Source: Geopseudomonas sagittaria (lineage in GTDB: Bacteria > Pseudomonadota > Gammaproteobacteria > Pseudomonadales > Pseudomonadaceae). Taken from it: 64,000 nt of DNA. Numbering within the stretch: the stretch's first letter is position 1; each line of letters begins with the position of its first letter. Positions 19,212 to 27,308 of this stretch are shown here, one piece after another. Position numbers and translations under genes: made by a program. The notes beneath the pieces were generated by a model that worked only from the letters and a program-made list of their open reading frames with translations, was not told the DNA's origin and made no database searches. Location of the stretch: assembly GCF_900115715.1 (NCBI RefSeq), contig NZ_FOXM01000007.1, positions 124,001 through 188,000 on the forward strand. Reading direction: 5' to 3'.

Positions 19212-20373
19212 GGCTCAGGTTGCCATTCAGCACCGCGCTGGCCAGTCCGCCGGCCACCAGCCCCCAGAACGCCGCGCCGACGCCGAGCAGGCTGAGGCCG
19301 GAGGCGGTGACCAGGAAGGTGATCAGCGCCGGCTCGCGCTGGCGCACGTCCTGCAGGGCGCCGGCCAGGCTGTTGCTCAGGGTGACCAGCAGCGCCAGCC
19401 CGGCGATGGCGAGGATCAGCGCCTGCGGCAAGGCGGCGAACAGGCTGGTCACGCTGGCGCCGAACAGGCCGATCAGCAGGTAGCAGACCCCGGCGCACAC
19501 CGCCGCCCAGTAGCGGCGCTGCGGCTCGTGGCCGGCTTCCGGGCCGGCGCAGATCGCCGCGGTGATCGCCGCCAGGTTGATCGCGAAGCCGCCGAACGGG
19601 GCGAGCAGCAGGCTGGCCAGGCCGGTCCAGGCGATCAGCGGCGACACCGGCACCTGCTGGTAGCCGGAGGTGCGCAGCACCGCCACGCCGGGCAGGTTCT
19701 GCGAGGCCATGGTGACCACGAACAGCGGAATGCCGACGCCGATCAGCGCCTGCCAGGAGAATACCGGGGCGGTGAACTGCGGCGTGGCCAGCGCCAGCTC
19801 CACCCGTTGCCCGTGCAGCAGATCGAGCTGCCAGGCCAGGCCGATGCCGAGCAGCAGCACGAGGAGGATCGCGTAGCGCGGCAGCAGGCGCTTGCCCAGC
19901 AGGTAGGCGAGGAACAGGCTGCCGACCAGCAGCGCCTGCTGCTCGAAGGCGCCGAACAGCTCGAGGCCGAAGCGCAGCAGCACGCCGGCGAGCATGGCGG
20001 CGGCCAGCGCCTGGGGGATGCGCTGCATGAGGCGGGCGAACAGGCCGCTGACGCCGCTGAAGGTGATCAGCGCGGCGCTGAACAGGAAGGCGCCGACCGC
20101 CTCGGCCATGCCCAGGCCGCCCAGGCTGCCGGCGAGCAGGGCGGCGCCGGGGGTCGACCAGGCGGTGAGCAGCGGCGCCCGGTAATACAGCGACAGGCCG
20201 ATGCTGGTCAGCCCGCAGCCCAGGCACAGCGCCCACAGCCAGGAACTGACCTGGGCCGGGCTGGCGCCGGCCGCGGCGGCGGCCTGGAAGATGATCACCG
20301 CCGAGCTGGTGAAACCGACCAGCACGGCGATCAGGCCGGCGCTGAGATGGCTGGCTGCCGGGAAGTGGCGCAT
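19198..20373 (-). CDS. BenE/YdcO-family membrane transporter
   Basis: A 391-residue inner-membrane protein with about eleven hydrophobic helices. It resembles the BenE (benzoate/H+ symporter) family: start MRHFPAASHLSAGLIAVLVG, an internal YYRAPLLTAWSTPGAALL motif, SGLFARLMQRIPQALAAAML, and VVTMASQNLPGVAVLRTSGY. The substrate is unknown; no benzoate catabolic genes are nearby. It diverges from an XRE-cupin regulator. This echoes the E. coli ydcO/ydcN pair, so YdcO-type is the closer analogy. The last codons (RRVG, then TAG) lie within the 19156-19211 repeat, so the native C-terminus seems to have been replaced or trimmed by it. Confidence 0.88.
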   Translation of the reverse strand: MRHFPAASHLSAGLIAVLVGFTSSAVIIFQAAAAAGASPAQVSSWLWALCLGCGLTSIGLSLYYRAPLLTAWSTPGAALLAGSLGGLGMAEAVGAFLFSAALITFSGVSGLFARLMQRIPQALAAAMLAGVLLRFGLELFGAFEQQALLVGSLFLAYLLGKRLLPRYAILLVLLLGIGLAWQLDLLHGQRVELALATPQFTAPVFSWQALIGVGIPLFVVTMASQNLPGVAVLRTSGYQQVPVSPLIAWTGLASLLLAPFGGFAINLAAITAAICAGPEAGHEPQRRYWAAVCAGVCYLLIGLFGASVTSLFAALPQALILAIAGLALLVTLSNSLAGALQDVRQREPALITFLVTASGLSLLGVGAAFWGLVAGGLASAVLNGNLSRRVG

Positions 20374-20404
20374 GGGTATTCCTCGGGCTTGAGTGGTCGA
20401 GTAC

Positions 20405-20426
20405 CTTGTGCGTTATTGCGCACGTG
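20405..20426. promoter_or_regulatory. Putative operator 1 for the XRE-cupin regulator (BenE side)
   Basis: The 22-base site matches 18 of 22 positions of the perfect palindrome at 20441-20462; its core is GTGCGTTATTGCGCAC. It starts 32 bases upstream of the transporter ATG on the minus strand, a position where binding would block that promoter. The two sites are 36 bp centre to centre. Confidence 0.65.
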
Positions 20427-20440
20427 GTGGTCACGTTACC

Positions 20441-20462
20441 CTTGTGCGCTATAGCGCACAAG
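20441..20462. promoter_or_regulatory. Putative operator 2, perfect 22-bp palindrome (regulator side)
   Basis: CTTGTGCGCTA is followed directly by its exact reverse complement. The site ends 20 bases before the regulator ATG at 20482, so it fits autoregulation. The related site 36 bp away makes a two-operator divergent control region. Confidence 0.75.
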
Positions 20463-20481
20463 GGCGGAAAGAGGGCGGGTG

Positions 20482-21078
20482 ATGACGGATATCAGCGGGC
20501 GGATTGCCGGGCGGTTGCGCGCCCTGCGCCAGGGTCGAGGCTGGAGCCTGGATCGCGCGGCGCAGGCGACCGGGGTGAGCAAGGCCATGCTCGGCCAGAT
20601 CGAGCGTGGCGAATCGAGCCCGACGGTGGCGACCCTGTGGAAGATCGCCGCGGGCTTCGAGACCTCGTTTTCCGCGCTGCTGGAGGATGCACCGCAGGGC
20701 GAAGGAATGCTGCTGCGCAGCAGTGCCGGCGGCGACTGGCCGACCGACGATGGCAGCATCCAGGTGCGCTCGCTGTTTCCCTACGATCCGGCGCTGGGTA
20801 TCGAGTTCTTCGTCATCGAGCTGCAGCCCGGAGCCTGTCACCAGTCGGTGCCGCACGCGGCCGGTGTCACCGAGCATGTGATCCCGGTCAGCGGCAGTCT
20901 CGAGGTGTGCGTCGACGGGCGCTGGCAGGCGGTCGCCCGCGGCGAGGGCCTGCGTTTCGCCGCCGACCGGCCGCATGCCTATCGCAACGGCGGCAGCGCG
21001 CCGGTGCTGTTCCACAACCTGATCCACTACCGGCACAGCCAGGCGGCGCCTTGTGGGCCCGGCAGCGGGGCTTTATAA
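20482..21078 (+). CDS. XRE-family transcriptional regulator with C-terminal cupin domain
   Basis: A 198-residue DNA-binding protein. Residues about 8-63 form a Cro/C1-type helix-turn-helix (LRALRQGRGWSLDRAAQATG, then KAMLGQIERGESSPTVATLW). Residues about 110-185 form a small cupin barrel (FFVIELQPGACHQSVPHAAG, then EHVIPVSGSLEV) that usually senses a small ligand. It is of the YdcN/SutR type and probably controls the divergent transporter and itself through the two palindromes at 20405-20426 and 20441-20462. The ATG at 20482 is chosen over the adjacent GTG at 20479. GAGGGCGGG precedes it. Confidence 0.88.
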   Translation: MTDISGRIAGRLRALRQGRGWSLDRAAQATGVSKAMLGQIERGESSPTVATLWKIAAGFETSFSALLEDAPQGEGMLLRSSAGGDWPTDDGSIQVRSLFPYDPALGIEFFVIELQPGACHQSVPHAAGVTEHVIPVSGSLEVCVDGRWQAVARGEGLRFAADRPHAYRNGGSAPVLFHNLIHYRHSQAAPCGPGSGAL

Positions 21079-21108
21079 AGCGCTTTTCCCCGAATGGATG
21101 GCGACCCC

Positions 21109-21915
21109 ATGCTGCGTCTCTCCGCGCTCTACCGTTTTCCGGTCAAGTCCCTCGGCGGCGAGTCGCTGCAACGTGCGGAGGTCGACGCCCTCGGGCTGGC
21201 CGGCGATCGGCGCTGGATGGTGGTCGATGCGGCCAGCGGGCGCTTCCTCACCCAGCGCCAGCTCGGCCAGATGGCGCAGATCGCTGCGCGCTGGCGGGAC
21301 GACGAGACCCTCGAGCTGAGCGTTTCCGGTCGGGTGCCGCTGGCGGTGGCGGTGCCGCCGGCCGACGAGGCGCTGCGCGGGGTGACGGTGTGGGGCGACA
21401 GCCTGCAGGTTCCGGATGCCGGCGAGGCGGCGGCACAGTGGCTGAGTGCGTTTCTCGGTCGCGACTGCCGGCTGGTGCACGTGCCGCCGAGCCGCGCCCG
21501 CCAGGTGGACACCGGCTATGCGCAGGTCGGCGACCAGGTGGGTTTCGCCGACGGCTTTCCGTTGCTGCTGATCGGCCAGGCCTCGCTCGACGACCTGGCG
21601 GCGCGGGTCGGCCGGCCGCTGGAGATGCTGCGCTTTCGCCCCAACCTGGTGATCGAGGGCGCCGATCCCTACGCCGAGGATGGCTGGGGGCGCCTGCGCA
21701 TCGGCGCGATCGAGTTCGAACGGGTCAAGCCCTGTTCGCGCTGCGCGATTCCGACCCTCGACCCGCACAGCGGCGAGCGCTCGAACGACGGCGAGCCGCT
21801 GAAGACGCTGGCGACCTACCGGCGCGATGCCGACGGCGTGTACTTCGGCCAGAACCTGATCCAGCGCGGCCAGGGTGTGCTGGAGGTGGGCATGCCGGTG
21901 ACCCTGCTTGACTGA
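21109..21915 (+). CDS. MOSC-domain protein, YcbX type
   Basis: A 268-residue protein. The MOSC N-terminal beta-barrel (LSALYRFPVKSLGGESLQRA, then GLAGDRRWMVVD) is followed by the MOSC core (VGDQVGFADGFPLLLIGQAS, then RFRPNLVIEG) with the molybdenum-cofactor-type Cys region VKPCSRCAIPTLDP. YcbX-like proteins reduce N-hydroxylated bases with the molybdenum cofactor. The C-terminal 2Fe-2S ferredoxin domain found in E. coli YcbX is absent here. The ATG at 21109 (MLRLSALYRFPVKSL) is preferred over 21094, which adds MDGDP. It ends nine bases before repeat copy B. Confidence 0.85.
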   Translation: MLRLSALYRFPVKSLGGESLQRAEVDALGLAGDRRWMVVDAASGRFLTQRQLGQMAQIAARWRDDETLELSVSGRVPLAVAVPPADEALRGVTVWGDSLQVPDAGEAAAQWLSAFLGRDCRLVHVPPSRARQVDTGYAQVGDQVGFADGFPLLLIGQASLDDLAARVGRPLEMLRFRPNLVIEGADPYAEDGWGRLRIGAIEFERVKPCSRCAIPTLDPHSGERSNDGEPLKTLATYRRDADGVYFGQNLIQRGQGVLEVGMPVTLLD

Positions 21916-21923
21916 AGCGATCC

Positions 21924-21979
21924 GTAGGGTGGGTTAGCCGCGTCGCGGCGTAACCCGCCAAGGATGCCGACAGGCATCC
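21924..21979. repeat. 56-bp two-hairpin repeat, copy B (MOSC/slt junction)
   Basis: This is the same element as 19156-19211 in opposite orientation (53 of 56 identical). It begins GTAGGGTGGGTTAGCCGCG and ends with the perfect hairpin GGATGCC-GACA-GGCATCC. Together with copy C it forms a head-to-head pair in the convergent gap between the MOSC gene and slt. Confidence 0.85.
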
Positions 21980-21999
21980 CAGCGCAGCCTGGCGACCGC

Positions 22000-22035
22000 T
22001 CGGTGGGTTACGGCCTGCGGCCTAACCCACCCTAC
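22000..22035. repeat. 36-bp partial repeat, copy C (single hairpin)
   Basis: GGTGGGTTA pairs with TAACCCACC around CGGCCTGCGGCC and ends CCCTAC like copy A. Only the second hairpin of the element is present. It points against copy B, giving a composite like a bacterial interspersed mosaic element, and ends 19 bases before the slt stop. Confidence 0.75.
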
Positions 22036-22053
22036 ATTTGCGTCGAGTTCGCC

Positions 22054-23982
22054 CTACTGCTGCCCCAGTTCGCGCTCGTGCCACTCCACCAGCTTCTGCG
22101 GCGCACCGAGTTTTTCCCCATAGATCACCGAGTAGGACAGCACGTTCTGCACGTACTGGCGGGTTTCGTCGAAGGGAATGGTCTCGATCCAGATGTCGAA
22201 GGGCATCTGCTCGTTGCCGCGCAGCCACTGGCGCACGCGGCCGGGACCCGCGTTGTAGGCGGCGGAAGCGAGGATGCGGTTGCCGCCGAACTGGCCGTAG
22301 ACCTGGCTCAGGTAGGCGGCGCCGAGCTGGATGTTGACCTCGGGCGAGTAGGCCTGCTGCGGCGAGCGCAGCGGGATGCCGTAGCGCCGCGCGGTTTCCT
22401 TGGCGGTGGCCGGCATCAGCTGCATCAGGCCCATGGCGCCGACGTGGGAGCGGGCGTCGGCCATGAAACCGCTCTCCTGGCGGGTAATGGCGAACACCCA
22501 GCTCGAGTGCAGGCCGCGGCTGCGCGCCTCGCGGGTCAGGGTGTGCTGGTGGGCCATCGGGAAGCGCACGTCGAGGTCGTCCCAGTACTGGGCCTGGCTG
22601 ATGGCGCGGATGGCCGGGAAGTACCACTCCATCTCGTAGCCCAGGCGCGCCTGGGCGACCAGTTCCTCGCGGCTGAACAGGCGGCTGACGTGGTACCACT
22701 CGCGGCGGCCGTCGCCGACCTGCCCGCGGGCATGGAACTCCAGGGCGCGGCGGATGCCGGCGGTGTTGCGCACCTTCTGCATCACCTTGGGGTCGATGGC
22801 CATCGGCTTGTGGTTGAGCTGGTAGGGCGCGTTGATCCGGTCGGCGGAGAGGAAGCCGTAGAAGTCGCGCTCGCCGGCCACCGGCATGTACAGGCGGATC
22901 GGGTCCTTGCTGCCGGGCTGGGCCAGTTGCAGGCTGCGCGCCTGCCAGTAGCGCCAGCGGCTGCTGGCCGCCAGGTCGCCGGGCATCTGCCGGGTCAGCT
23001 GGTGGGCGTCGGCCCAGCGACCGAGGCGCAGCAGCAGGCGGGCGCGCCACTCGCTGACGGTGTTGTCGCGCAGTTCGGGGTCGTACTGGCTCATCACCTT
23101 GAGCGCGCGGGCGTCGAAGCGGCGCGCCAGGGTCAGGCCGATCTCGCGGGCGATGGCCACCTTCTCCTCGCTGGAGAACGGCAGGTGGCGGCTGTATTCC
23201 TCGAGCAAACCGAGGGCCTGCTCGGGGTTCTGCCGCGCCAGGCGGCGCAGGCCGAGGCCGACGGCGTCGGCGGTGTGGCGGTCAGTGGCGGCGAAGCGCT
23301 GGCGCTGCAGTAGCAGCTCGGGCTTCTGCGCCACCTCGATCAGCAGCTGGCCCTGGCCGGCGAGGCTGCCCAGGGTCTTCTGCAGGTAGCTGGCCAGGCC
23401 ATAGTTGCGTTCCTGGGCAGCGAGCTTGAGGCGCTGCCAGCGCATGTCCTCGGTCAGCCCACCCCGGGCGCGCCACAGGTCGAACAGGCGGTCGCAGGTG
23501 TTGGGTTGCGACTTGCCAGTCAGCCACAGGCGCTGGGCGGTGATGGCGCCGTCGGCGGCCTTGCCGTGACGGAACTGGTACTCGCCGAGCAGGCAGTCCA
23601 GTTCGGTGAATTCCAGCGCCGGCGAATAGTGCTTGATGAAGGTCTGCCAGTCGCCGCGCTCGGCCAGCCAGCGCAGCCAGCGCAGCTTCATCCAGCCGAT
23701 CTGCGGCAGGTCGCCGTGCTCGGCGAGGAAGGTCTCGATCTCGCGGTTGCTGGCACTCTTCAGACGCAGGGTCAGCTCGTCGTAGGCCAGGTGCGGCTCC
23801 AGCGGGTAGCCCTGCAGGGCCTGGCGGTTGCGCAGGTAGGGCGCGGGATCGTTCTTGCCCAGGGCGCGCTTGGCCTCGTCGTAGAGGATCCGCTGTTGCG
23901 CCAGCGAGGCGGCGCTGGCGGACTGGAAGAGGCCGAGGCTGGTCAGCAGGAGGGCAAGCAGGACAAACGGGCGGGCGCGCAT
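22054..23982 (-). CDS. slt: Soluble lytic murein transglycosylase Slt70
   Basis: A 642-residue periplasmic enzyme that cleaves MurNAc-GlcNAc bonds with 1,6-anhydro product formation. The signal peptide is MRARPFVLLALLLTSLGLFQ and ends in SASA. A long alpha-helical superhelix follows (about residues 30-450). The C-terminal GEWL domain holds the catalytic Glu in ITRQESGFMADARS near residue 503, then GAMGLMQLMPATAKETARRY and the Tyr motif ASAAYNAGPGRVRQWL. Length and layout equal E. coli Slt. It diverges from the ABC-F gene, as in P. aeruginosa PA3020/PA3019. Confidence 0.95.
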   Translation of the reverse strand: MRARPFVLLALLLTSLGLFQSASAASLAQQRILYDEAKRALGKNDPAPYLRNRQALQGYPLEPHLAYDELTLRLKSASNREIETFLAEHGDLPQIGWMKLRWLRWLAERGDWQTFIKHYSPALEFTELDCLLGEYQFRHGKAADGAITAQRLWLTGKSQPNTCDRLFDLWRARGGLTEDMRWQRLKLAAQERNYGLASYLQKTLGSLAGQGQLLIEVAQKPELLLQRQRFAATDRHTADAVGLGLRRLARQNPEQALGLLEEYSRHLPFSSEEKVAIAREIGLTLARRFDARALKVMSQYDPELRDNTVSEWRARLLLRLGRWADAHQLTRQMPGDLAASSRWRYWQARSLQLAQPGSKDPIRLYMPVAGERDFYGFLSADRINAPYQLNHKPMAIDPKVMQKVRNTAGIRRALEFHARGQVGDGRREWYHVSRLFSREELVAQARLGYEMEWYFPAIRAISQAQYWDDLDVRFPMAHQHTLTREARSRGLHSSWVFAITRQESGFMADARSHVGAMGLMQLMPATAKETARRYGIPLRSPQQAYSPEVNIQLGAAYLSQVYGQFGGNRILASAAYNAGPGRVRQWLRGNEQMPFDIWIETIPFDETRQYVQNVLSYSVIYGEKLGAPQKLVEWHERELGQQ

Positions 23983-24178
23983 GGGAATCCGGAACTTCTG
24001 GCGTGGGGAGGGACGGCTATGGGCGAAAGCTTAGCGCGCCCCCGGCGGCGCTCATAGCGCCAGCCAGAGGGAAAAGTGGCGGTTGACCGAAATTAGCCCT
24101 GTCTGTAGGAAAAGCACTATGCCCCGTGTGGGCTAACAGCGAGTAGAATGCGCGGCCATTCCTGTGGAGGCTTTGCCC

Positions 24179-26089
24179 ATGACCCTGCTCAAGTTCACCG
24201 ATGTGTCCCTCGCCTACGGCGCCACGCCGTTGCTGGACAAGGTGTCGTGGCAGATCGCCAGGGGCGAGCGGGTGTGCATCATCGGCCGCAACGGCACCGG
24301 CAAGTCCAGCCTGCTCAAGCTGGTCAAGGGTGATCAGCGCCCGGACGACGGTCAGGTCTGGCGCGCGCCGTCGCTGAAGATCGGCGAGTTGCCCCAGGAG
24401 CTGCCGCCGGCCGACGAGCGCACGGTGTACGACGTGGTGGCCGAGGGCCTGGCCGAGGTCGGCCTGCTGATCGCCCAGTACCACCACCTGTCCCAGCACA
24501 TCCACAGTGACGAGGATCTCAACGAGCTGTCCCGCGTCCAGCAGGCGCTGGAAGCGCGCGACGGCTGGCGCCTGCAGCAACTGGTGGAGAACACCCTGAG
24601 CCGCCTGCAGCTGCCGGCGGAGAAGACCCTGGCCGAGCTGTCCGGTGGCTGGCGCCGCCGCGTGCTGCTGGCTCAGGCGCTGGTGGCCGAGCCGGATCTG
24701 CTGCTGCTCGACGAGCCGACCAACCATCTCGACATCGGCGCCATCGCCTGGCTGGAGGAGGCGCTGCTCGGCTTCAACGGCGCGGTGCTGTTCATCACCC
24801 ACGACCGGGCCTTCCTGCAGAGCCTGGCCACGCGCATCCTCGAACTGGACCGTGGCAACCTGATCGACTGGAACGGCGACTACGCCAGCTTCCTGGTGCA
24901 CAAGGAGCAGCAGCTGGCGGCGGAAGAGGCGGCCAATGCGCTGTTCGACAAGCGCCTGGCCCAGGAGGAGGTGTGGATCCGCCAGGGCATCAAGGCCCGT
25001 CGCACCCGCAACGAGGGCCGCGTGCGCGCGCTCAAGGAGATGCGCAGCGAGCGTCGCGAGCGTCGCGAGCGCCAGGGCAACGCCAGTATCCAGCTGGATG
25101 TGGCGGACAAGTCCGGCAAGCAGGTGATCGTCGCCGAGCACGTCGGCTTCGCTCATCCCGGTGGCGAGCCGCTGATCCGCGATTTCTCCATGGTCCTGCA
25201 GCGCGGCGACCGCATCGGCCTGCTCGGCGCCAACGGCACCGGCAAGTCCACCCTGCTCAAGCTGCTGCTCGGCGAGCTGCAGCCGACCAGCGGCAGCATC
25301 AAGATCGGCACCAAGCTGGAAGTGGCCTATTTCGACCAGTTGCGCCTGCAGCTCGATACCGAAAAGACGGTGATCGACAACATCTCCGAAGGGCGCGAAT
25401 TCATCACCATCGATGGCCAGAATCGGCACATTCTCAGCTACCTCGGCGACTTCCTGTTCAGCCCGCAGCGCGCCCGCTCGCCGGTCAAGGCGCTGTCCGG
25501 TGGCGAGCGGGCACGCCTTTTGCTCGCCAAGCTGTTCAGCAAGCCGGCCAACCTGCTGGTGCTGGACGAACCGACCAACGACCTGGACGTGGAAACCCTC
25601 GAGCTGCTCGAGGAAGTTCTGCTCGGCTTCCCCGGCACCGTGCTGATGGTCAGCCACGACCGCGCTTTCCTCGACAACGTGGTGACCAGCACCCTGGTGT
25701 TCGAGGGCAATGGCGTGGTGCGCGAATACGTCGGCGGCTACCAGGACTGGCTGCGCCAGGGGGGCTCGCCGCGCCTGCTGGGGGTGGGCAAGGAGCCGGG
25801 CGAGAAACCGGCCCAGGACAGCAAGCCGGTGGCGGCCGTGGCGGCGGTTGCTGCCCCTGTCGCAGTCGCGCGCAAGAAGCTGAGTTACAAGGAGCAGCGC
25901 GAGCTGGATGGGTTGCCGGCACGGATGGAGGCGCTGGAAAGCGAGCAGGCTGCTCTGCAGGAAGAGATCGCCAATCCCGATTTCTATCTGCAGCCTCAGG
26001 AACAGACCCATGCCGCACTGGCGCGCCTGGAGTTCCTTCAGCAGGAACTGGACCGGTTGCTGGAGCGCTGGGCCGAATTGGAAGGTTGA
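24179..26089 (+). CDS. uup: ABC-F family ATPase, Uup type
   Basis: A 636-residue cytoplasmic protein with two ABC domains and no membrane part. The first Walker A is GRNGTGKSSLL at about residues 36-46, with signature LSGGWRRR and Walker B LLLLDEPTNHLD. The second is GANGTGKSTLL near 350, with LSGGERARLLLAKL and LVLDEPTNDLD. A basic linker lies between them (residues about 245-300). The C-terminal region (about 560-636) is a coiled coil (LPARMEALESEQAALQEEIA). Uup-type proteins act on ribosomes or branched DNA. GGAGG lies eight bases before the ATG at 24179, and a TAGAAT -10-like element is at 24144-24149. Confidence 0.93.
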   Translation: MTLLKFTDVSLAYGATPLLDKVSWQIARGERVCIIGRNGTGKSSLLKLVKGDQRPDDGQVWRAPSLKIGELPQELPPADERTVYDVVAEGLAEVGLLIAQYHHLSQHIHSDEDLNELSRVQQALEARDGWRLQQLVENTLSRLQLPAEKTLAELSGGWRRRVLLAQALVAEPDLLLLDEPTNHLDIGAIAWLEEALLGFNGAVLFITHDRAFLQSLATRILELDRGNLIDWNGDYASFLVHKEQQLAAEEAANALFDKRLAQEEVWIRQGIKARRTRNEGRVRALKEMRSERRERRERQGNASIQLDVADKSGKQVIVAEHVGFAHPGGEPLIRDFSMVLQRGDRIGLLGANGTGKSTLLKLLLGELQPTSGSIKIGTKLEVAYFDQLRLQLDTEKTVIDNISEGREFITIDGQNRHILSYLGDFLFSPQRARSPVKALSGGERARLLLAKLFSKPANLLVLDEPTNDLDVETLELLEEVLLGFPGTVLMVSHDRAFLDNVVTSTLVFEGNGVVREYVGGYQDWLRQGGSPRLLGVGKEPGEKPAQDSKPVAAVAAVAAPVAVARKKLSYKEQRELDGLPARMEALESEQAALQEEIANPDFYLQPQEQTHAALARLEFLQQELDRLLERWAELEG

Positions 26090-26122
26090 TGCACTGACAC
26101 GGATATGGACACGGAGTAGGGA

Positions 26123-26815
26123 ATGACCATCGAGTACAGGATCACGCTGGATGATAACCATGAGTTCAACTATCGGGTCGAGCTGGATCGCAGCTACGAT
26201 CCGGTCGCAGCCGCCGATGCGCCGCGCTGGACCCGCCTGGACCACGAGCAGTGCAGCAACTGCCCGCTGAACAAGGACATCAACACGCATTGCCCGGCGG
26301 CGGTCGACCTGCACCGGGTGATCGAGGACTTCCGTGGCCTGCCGGCCTTCAAGAAGGCCAAGGTGCGGGTGATCACCGCCGAGCGCGAGTACTACAAGGA
26401 GGTCAGTCTGGAGGCCGGACTGCGTGCCCTGCTCGGCGTGCTGATGGCCACCAGCGCCTGCCCGATGCTGTGCCGGCTCAAGCCGATGGCCCAGCAGCAC
26501 CTGCCGTTCGCCAGCAACCAGGAGTTCATCCTGCGCACCGTCTCGCTGTACCTGATGCGCCAGTACTACAACATGCGCGAAGGCCGGCATGCCGACTGGG
26601 AACTCAAGGGGCTGGTCCGCAACTACCAGCAGCTGCAGCTGGTGAACCAGGCCTTCTGGCAGCGCATCCACGACACCTGCGAGAACGACTCCAACCTCAA
26701 GGCCTTCCTCAGCTTCTTCTCCATGGCCTCCAGCGTGTCCTATTCGCTGGAAGCCCAGCTCAGCAAGATCCGTCCGCTGGTGATGAGCAGCGGCACCGAA
26801 CTGGGCGTTTTCTGA
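26123..26815 (+). CDS. Conserved protein of unknown function with a Cys motif (possibly DUF6901)
   Basis: A 230-residue soluble protein beginning MTIEYRITLDDNHEFNYRVE. A cysteine cluster CSNCPLNKDINTHCPAAVDL sits at about residues 49-68, and a second group SACPMLCRL near 112-120. The rest is alpha-helical (FASNQEFILRTVSLYLMRQY). I recall similar proteins in this position in other Pseudomonas and possibly the name DUF6901, but no function. The five Cys could bind a metal. It starts 33 bases after uup on the same strand and could share its transcript. Confidence 0.7.
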   Translation: MTIEYRITLDDNHEFNYRVELDRSYDPVAAADAPRWTRLDHEQCSNCPLNKDINTHCPAAVDLHRVIEDFRGLPAFKKAKVRVITAEREYYKEVSLEAGLRALLGVLMATSACPMLCRLKPMAQQHLPFASNQEFILRTVSLYLMRQYYNMREGRHADWELKGLVRNYQQLQLVNQAFWQRIHDTCENDSNLKAFLSFFSMASSVSYSLEAQLSKIRPLVMSSGTELGVF

Positions 26816-26820
26816 CTCTT

Positions 26821-26855
26821 TGCGTCGCGCCGGGCGCAAGGCCCGGCGCGACGCA
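26821..26855. repeat. Perfect 15-bp hairpin in the convergent gap before the stress-protein gene
   Basis: TGCGTCGCGCCGGGC and its exact reverse complement flank the loop GCAAG. No T-run follows on either strand, so it is a strong mRNA 3' hairpin or Rho-dependent end rather than a classical intrinsic terminator. It begins five bases after the 26123-26815 gene. Confidence 0.7.
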
Positions 26856-26870
26856 CAGGGTGTCTACCGA

Positions 26871-27308
26871 TTACGCTTTCTTCAGATGCACCGCCAGCAC
26901 GTCGCAGGGGGCGCCGTGCAGCACGTCGTTGGAGGTCGAGCCGAGCAGCAGGGCCAGGCCGTGACGGCCGTGGCTGCCGACCACGATCAGGTCGCAGCCC
27001 TGTTCGCTGGCCAGGCGGTGGATCTCCTGGCGTGGCTGGCCGAAGGCCAGGTGGGTGTTGTCCTTGGTCAGTTCCGCGTGGTCGGCGGTGAAGCCATCCA
27101 GCTGCGCGCGTGCCTGATCGATCTGTTGCTGCTGCAGCGCCGACAGATCCATCGGTACGTCGCCGCCAAAGGCCATGGACATCGGTTCGACCACGTGCAC
27201 CAGTGACAGGCGCGCCTGGCAGCTATGGGCCAGCTCGACCGCGCGCTGGATCACGGTGTGGCAGTCGTCGGTCATGTCGACCGCGACCAGCAGGTGTTGG
27301 TAGTTCAT
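26871..27308 (-). CDS. Universal stress protein (UspA family)
   Basis: A 145-residue single-domain Usp. It begins MNYQHLLVAVDMTDDCHTVI. The ATP-binding pattern G-x2-G-x9-G-S/T is visible in GSHGRHGLALLLGSTSNDVL near the C-terminus, and the Asp near residue 11 fits nucleotide binding. It is expected in the cytoplasm under stress or low oxygen. Its neighbour in order matches PA3017 of P. aeruginosa. The gene converges with the preceding unknown gene and diverges from fadB. Confidence 0.9.
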   Translation of the reverse strand: MNYQHLLVAVDMTDDCHTVIQRAVELAHSCQARLSLVHVVEPMSMAFGGDVPMDLSALQQQQIDQARAQLDGFTADHAELTKDNTHLAFGQPRQEIHRLASEQGCDLIVVGSHGRHGLALLLGSTSNDVLHGAPCDVLAVHLKKA

